Assembly (NCBI GenBank): GCA_938038035.1
Contig: CALHQV010000212.1
Span: 1 to 5,652 of the forward strand
Direction of reading: 5' to 3'
Length of the DNA: 5,652 nucleotides
Source: an uncultured Gemella sp.
GTDB lineage: Bacteria > Bacillota > Bacilli > Staphylococcales > Gemellaceae
The first letter of the stretch is position 1. Every line of letters starts with the position of its first letter. Positions 5,093 to 5,652 of this stretch are shown here, piece after piece. The notes under the pieces are model-generated. The model did not search any database and was not told the origin of the DNA. It saw nothing but the letters and a program-made list of their open reading frames with translations. The translations under genes were made by a program, and so were the position numbers.

Positions 5093-5130
5093 CCCCCCAC
5101 CGAAAACGACCCACTTAGGGGGGTACCCCC
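5093..5130. repeat. Three mutually complementary G/C runs, including a 12-bp palindrome
   Basis: C6 at 5093-5098, G6 at 5118-5123 and C5 at 5126-5130 can pair in two exclusive ways. GGGGGTACCCCC (5119-5130) is a perfect palindrome with a KpnI-like GGTACC core. The patch from about 5084 to 5141 is the most GC-rich in the window and directly precedes the terminator region. It could be a protein site, a cohesive-end-like packaging site, or a structured RNA; the sequence does not tell which. Confidence 0.5.
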
Positions 5131-5141
5131 ACCCTCTTGCC
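5122..5141. repeat. Right copy of the GC-rich inverted repeat bounding the repeat region
   Basis: GGTACCCCC-ACCC-TCTTGCC is the inverted partner of 4417-4432, with a four-base insertion. It overlaps the palindrome at 5119-5130. Confidence 0.55.
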
Positions 5142-5168
5142 ATCCACACCGGACAGAGCCAAAAGAAA

Positions 5169-5193
5169 GGGCGTTCCATATTCAGGAACGCCC
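5169..5193 (-). terminator. Intrinsic terminator of the small-terminase-like gene
   Basis: GGGCGTTCC (5169-5177) and GGAACGCCC (5185-5193) form a perfect 9-bp GC-rich stem with a 7-base loop. On the minus strand the stem is followed by TTTCTTTT, as expected of a rho-independent terminator, about 37 bases after the stop codon at 5230. It separates the upstream transcript from the repeat region and explains why the 467-aa gene has its own promoter. On the plus strand no T tract follows the stem. Confidence 0.82.
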
Positions 5194-5229
5194 CACGATT
5201 ATATATATATAATCTTATCTTACTGATTA

Positions 5230-5652
5230 TCACCTCTTTACATCTTCCGTTCCTGTTTCGTTCCTTATTTTTGCTTGATTTTCACGATATAATCGGCAGT
5301 CGAAACACCTTAAAGGGAGATAAAAGATCACTTTAGTACTGTCATCCTTTCCCTTACCTGTTCCGGTAAGCTTATCTATTTTTTCAAGTGCTGCCATCCG
5401 TGTGCGATTATCATCAGAATTACGGTAAATCAAGGCGTAACGTTTTACCTGATTTTTTAGGTCTGTGAAGTCTTCTCCGAGGTCGATGTCTTCTATGTTT
5501 GTGGCGTCACTATCAGTAATCATATACCGTGTCTTTAATATCCTTAAATAGGCTTGTACAGGCTTTTTAAGAAACCATTGTTTTACGGCTGTCGTGTAGT
5601 GTACCATATTGTTTGATTGTGTTACTTCCGGATTCGATTGTTTATACGCAAT
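5230..5652 (-). CDS. Phage terminase small subunit-like protein, 5' end cut by the window edge
   Basis: Small terminase subunits recognise phage DNA and hand it to the large subunit for packaging. The first ATG in the window is at 5605-5607, but the frame stays open to 5652 (reading IAYKQSNPEVTQSNNMVHY), so the true start is outside. That upstream part matters. AYKQSNPEVTQSN followed by AVKQWFLKKPVQAYLRIL fits the helix-turn-helix plus 'P-x-V-x-x-Y-L' pattern at the N-terminus of many phage small terminases (Terminase_2-like). Next come an acidic stretch (NIEDIDLGEDF), RMAALEKIDKLTG, as often seen in such proteins, and a short C-terminal segment (VIFYLP, then CFDC) ending in charged residues. 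At least 140 aa are visible. The assignment rests on pattern only. The large subunit does not follow downstream; a terminator does. Confidence 0.62.
   Translation of the reverse strand: MAYKQSNPEVTQSNNMVHYTTAVKQWFLKKPVQAYLRILKTRYMITDSDATNIEDIDLGEDFTDLKNQVKRYALIYRNSDDNRTRMAALEKIDKLTGTGKGKDDSTKVIFYLPLRCFDCRLYRENQAKIRNETGTEDVKR

Larger units (their letters stand above)
4279..5229. other. 951-bp gene-free, repeat-dense region; candidate replication origin or packaging site
   Basis: No ORF here is convincing on either strand; the ones present run through hairpins and repeats. The left end carries the promoter and operator of the 467-aa gene, and the right end the terminator of the small-terminase-like gene. 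Between them are twelve TGTGTAGGG 9-mers, a large dyad, a duplicated 70-bp unit, long A and T tracts (for instance 5058-5076), and two GC-rich patches near the ends (4401-4439 and 5084-5141). Iterons, dyads and AT-rich tracts together are typical of iteron-type origins. Closeness to a terminase gene equally allows a packaging or terminase-binding site. Confidence 0.6.

Noticed and set aside
5039..5233. Minus-strand ORF of 64 codons after the small-terminase-like gene
   Set aside because: It needs a GTG start, runs straight through the terminator hairpin and the GC-rich palindrome, and its translation is low-complexity.
5085..5336. Plus-strand ORF of 83 codons
   Set aside because: It covers the terminator and the antisense of the small-terminase-like gene, and would be the only plus-strand gene.

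Overview
The window looks like part of the genome of a tailed phage, or a prophage, of a Bacteroidota host. The DNA is AT-rich. Every convincing gene lies on the minus strand, and short genes overlap by a few bases as in phage operons. Three things point to the phage and host. A terminase-small-subunit-like gene sits at the right edge. A Dam-type (D12 class) adenine methyltransferase is present. Two promoters match the Bacteroidota form TTTG-N19-TAnnTTTG (here TACATTTG), with identical spacing. A 198-aa protein also resembles, from memory, a 'PYGL' family of unknown function common in Bacteroides phages.

Layout from right to left, the direction of transcription. At 5230-5652 is the 3' part of a small-terminase-like gene, cut by the window edge and followed by a clear intrinsic terminator (5169-5193). 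Next comes about 950 bp without genes (4279-5229), packed with repeats: twelve exact copies of a 9-mer TGTGTAGGG in both orientations, a 23-bp perfect dyad, a 70-bp unit duplicated at a 97-bp offset, and GC-rich sequences at both ends. Its left end holds a promoter and a 15-bp palindrome that lead into a 467-aa gene of unknown function (2875-4278). Right after that gene are two tiny ORFs (2718-2873 and 2532-2714) in the same frame, separated only by one TAA. They may be one broken gene. A second promoter (2479-2509) starts an operon: methyltransferase, PYGL-type protein, four small unknown proteins, and the first codons of another gene running off the left edge.

The methyltransferase operon resembles a phage accessory module: probable DNA modification plus small proteins of unknown role. 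The repeat region is the most unusual part. Its position beside a terminase-like gene, the mix of tandem and inverted iterons, and the AT-rich tracts fit either a replication origin or a packaging/terminase-binding site. The sequence alone does not decide between these. Motif coordinates were read by hand; family assignments come from memory of motifs, not from searches.
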